A stretch of 64,000 nucleotides of DNA from Ophiocordyceps camponoti-saundersi (nom. inval.) (lineage: Eukaryota; Ascomycota; Sordariomycetes; Hypocreales; Ophiocordycipitaceae). The stretch's first letter is position 1; the number at the start of each line of letters is the position of its first letter. The notes under the pieces were generated by a model. It was not told where the DNA came from and ran no database searches. It saw only the letters and a list, made by a program, of their open reading frames with translations. The stretch lies in contig PDHQ01000046.1 in the NCBI GenBank assembly GCA_003339415.1, positions 65,119-129,118 on the forward strand, in the 5' to 3' direction. The translations under genes were made by a program, and so were the position numbers. This document shows positions 62,985 through 64,000 of this stretch, one piece after another.

Positions 62985-64000
62985 GGCTTCTTCTTCTTCT
63001 CCCCCCAAAAAAAGTAGGAAAAAGGAAAGGTTGAGATACAGCAGTAAGGATTGGATCAAGAAAAAAAAATGGGGGATCAACTAAATAAGGGGAATTTGTG
63101 AAGAAGATGGCAAAACCAGCAGCAAATTCGAGTCGAGGACATGCTTTGTATTATATGGCTGCAGAGGAAGATGTCTGGACTGAAGCTACGAAGACCGGCA
63201 AGAGGGGGGGGGGGAAAGAAGACGACGATGGGTTGCATGAGGATGAACCTCTTTGGGGAAATTCTAACGCGTGAGTTTCCTTTGCTTGGGGATGAGAGGG
63301 GAGGGGGTCGAATCTTGTTTATGTTGACCTTTTTGTAGCGCCTTTACGTGTAGGATGGGGGGACTGCGAACTTGGGAGGTGAGAGAGAGTAGGAAAGGGT
63401 GATGTGATGTCATGAGAGTGGTCGTATTTGCACTTATTCGCCATACATGTCCCTGAGAAGGGTGGAGGAGCGTCGGCTCTAGATTGGGTAGAAGTTAAGG
63501 AAGGGGTTTGTTGATGTTGATGTTGATGTTATTGTTGTTCGTGATGGTGATGATGATGATAGTGGTGAACTGGTGATGATGGACGGATGTTGTCAGAGAC
63601 TAGTAATGTACATCAACGACAACAGTATGTATAACAACAATAAGCAAAATACAGACTCAAACCCTATCGAAATCATGTTCAACCCGGAGGCTGGAGAGGG
63701 CGGGGAAGAAGGGATTTAACACAGCATGATTTCGGACGTAGCCTGATCCCATCTCTTGTAAGAGGCAAGGTGAGTTTGCAACCCGGAGAGGGGGGAAACC
63801 TGTTAGTTGCGTCTTGCGATTCCCGTTTTGTGATAAAGGCCAACGAGAGAAAAGAGCGGAGGGATGGCCGATGAGCTTTCCTGCTTCCTTTAGCTTCACG
63901 GTGGCTGTTGGGAGGGAGGGTGGTGTTGACTGTTGTTTGAGGTGGATATACAGTGCTATGGGTACTGTAGGTAGTCGAGGTGTCAAGGCGGGTAGGGACA
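62985..64000. other. Upstream region of the GPI-type gene, to window edge
   Basis: About 1 kb with no convincing gene. A GATGTT/GATGAT-type repeat zone lies near 63511-63560. A leftward frame of 109 codons (63657-63986) shows no recognisable feature and may be chance. Confidence 0.45.

Overview
The window is nuclear DNA of a filamentous ascomycete (Pezizomycotina, most likely Sordariomycetes). The evidence is the gene set (calcineurin A, Ugo1, Shg1-like, Gep4, an Ams2-like GATA protein, a fungal GH16 enzyme), short introns of about 50-90 nt with CTGAC/CTAAC branch sites, compact genes on both strands, and microsatellite-rich spacers. The species cannot be named from sequence alone. Exon limits were found by eye from GT-AG sites, branch points, reading frame and family conservation. 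Every spliced gene below adds up to a whole number of codons, but none has been checked against RNA.

Layout. 1-9.3 kb: DHR1/ECM16-type rRNA helicase (cut by the window edge), proteasome chaperone PAC3, calcineurin A, a short-chain dehydrogenase and a trimethyllysine dioxygenase. 9.8-15 kb: a membrane-anchored ubiquitin protease and a triose-phosphate/nucleotide-sugar type transporter. 15.8-22.5 kb: an Shg1-like COMPASS subunit with an RS tail, the mitochondrial fusion protein UGO1 divergent from ferredoxin YAH1, and RRP15. 23.6-32.8 kb: a PhoD-like phosphatase, a p24 cargo receptor, spliceosomal SNW/Prp45, a type II membrane GH16 glucanase and TIM22. 33.4-47.1 kb: a Myb/SANT-like protein, GEP4, a large Ams2-like GATA protein, POL12, MFAP1 and a MAT2B-like NAD(P) protein. 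47.8-53 kb: an RA-PH adaptor with homopolymer tracts, and farnesyl diphosphate synthase. 54.4-63 kb: three secreted or cell-surface proteins of unknown function around the cyclosome subunit APC8/CDC23.

Most genes are conserved housekeeping genes (ribosome biogenesis, splicing, mitochondrial biogenesis, replication, cell cycle, sterol precursors). No biosynthetic cluster, transposon, CRISPR array, rRNA or tRNA was seen. There is no convincing multi-gene new system. The most interesting material is: two independent 6-nt micro-exons plus several other very small exons; a GPI-type protein with four repeats whose six cysteines have mirror-symmetric spacing; two other lineage-type secreted proteins nearby; an intron holding a 41-base G/C homopolymer that separates two alternative C-termini of the Shg1-like protein; and a short-chain dehydrogenase that appears to lack the catalytic serine.
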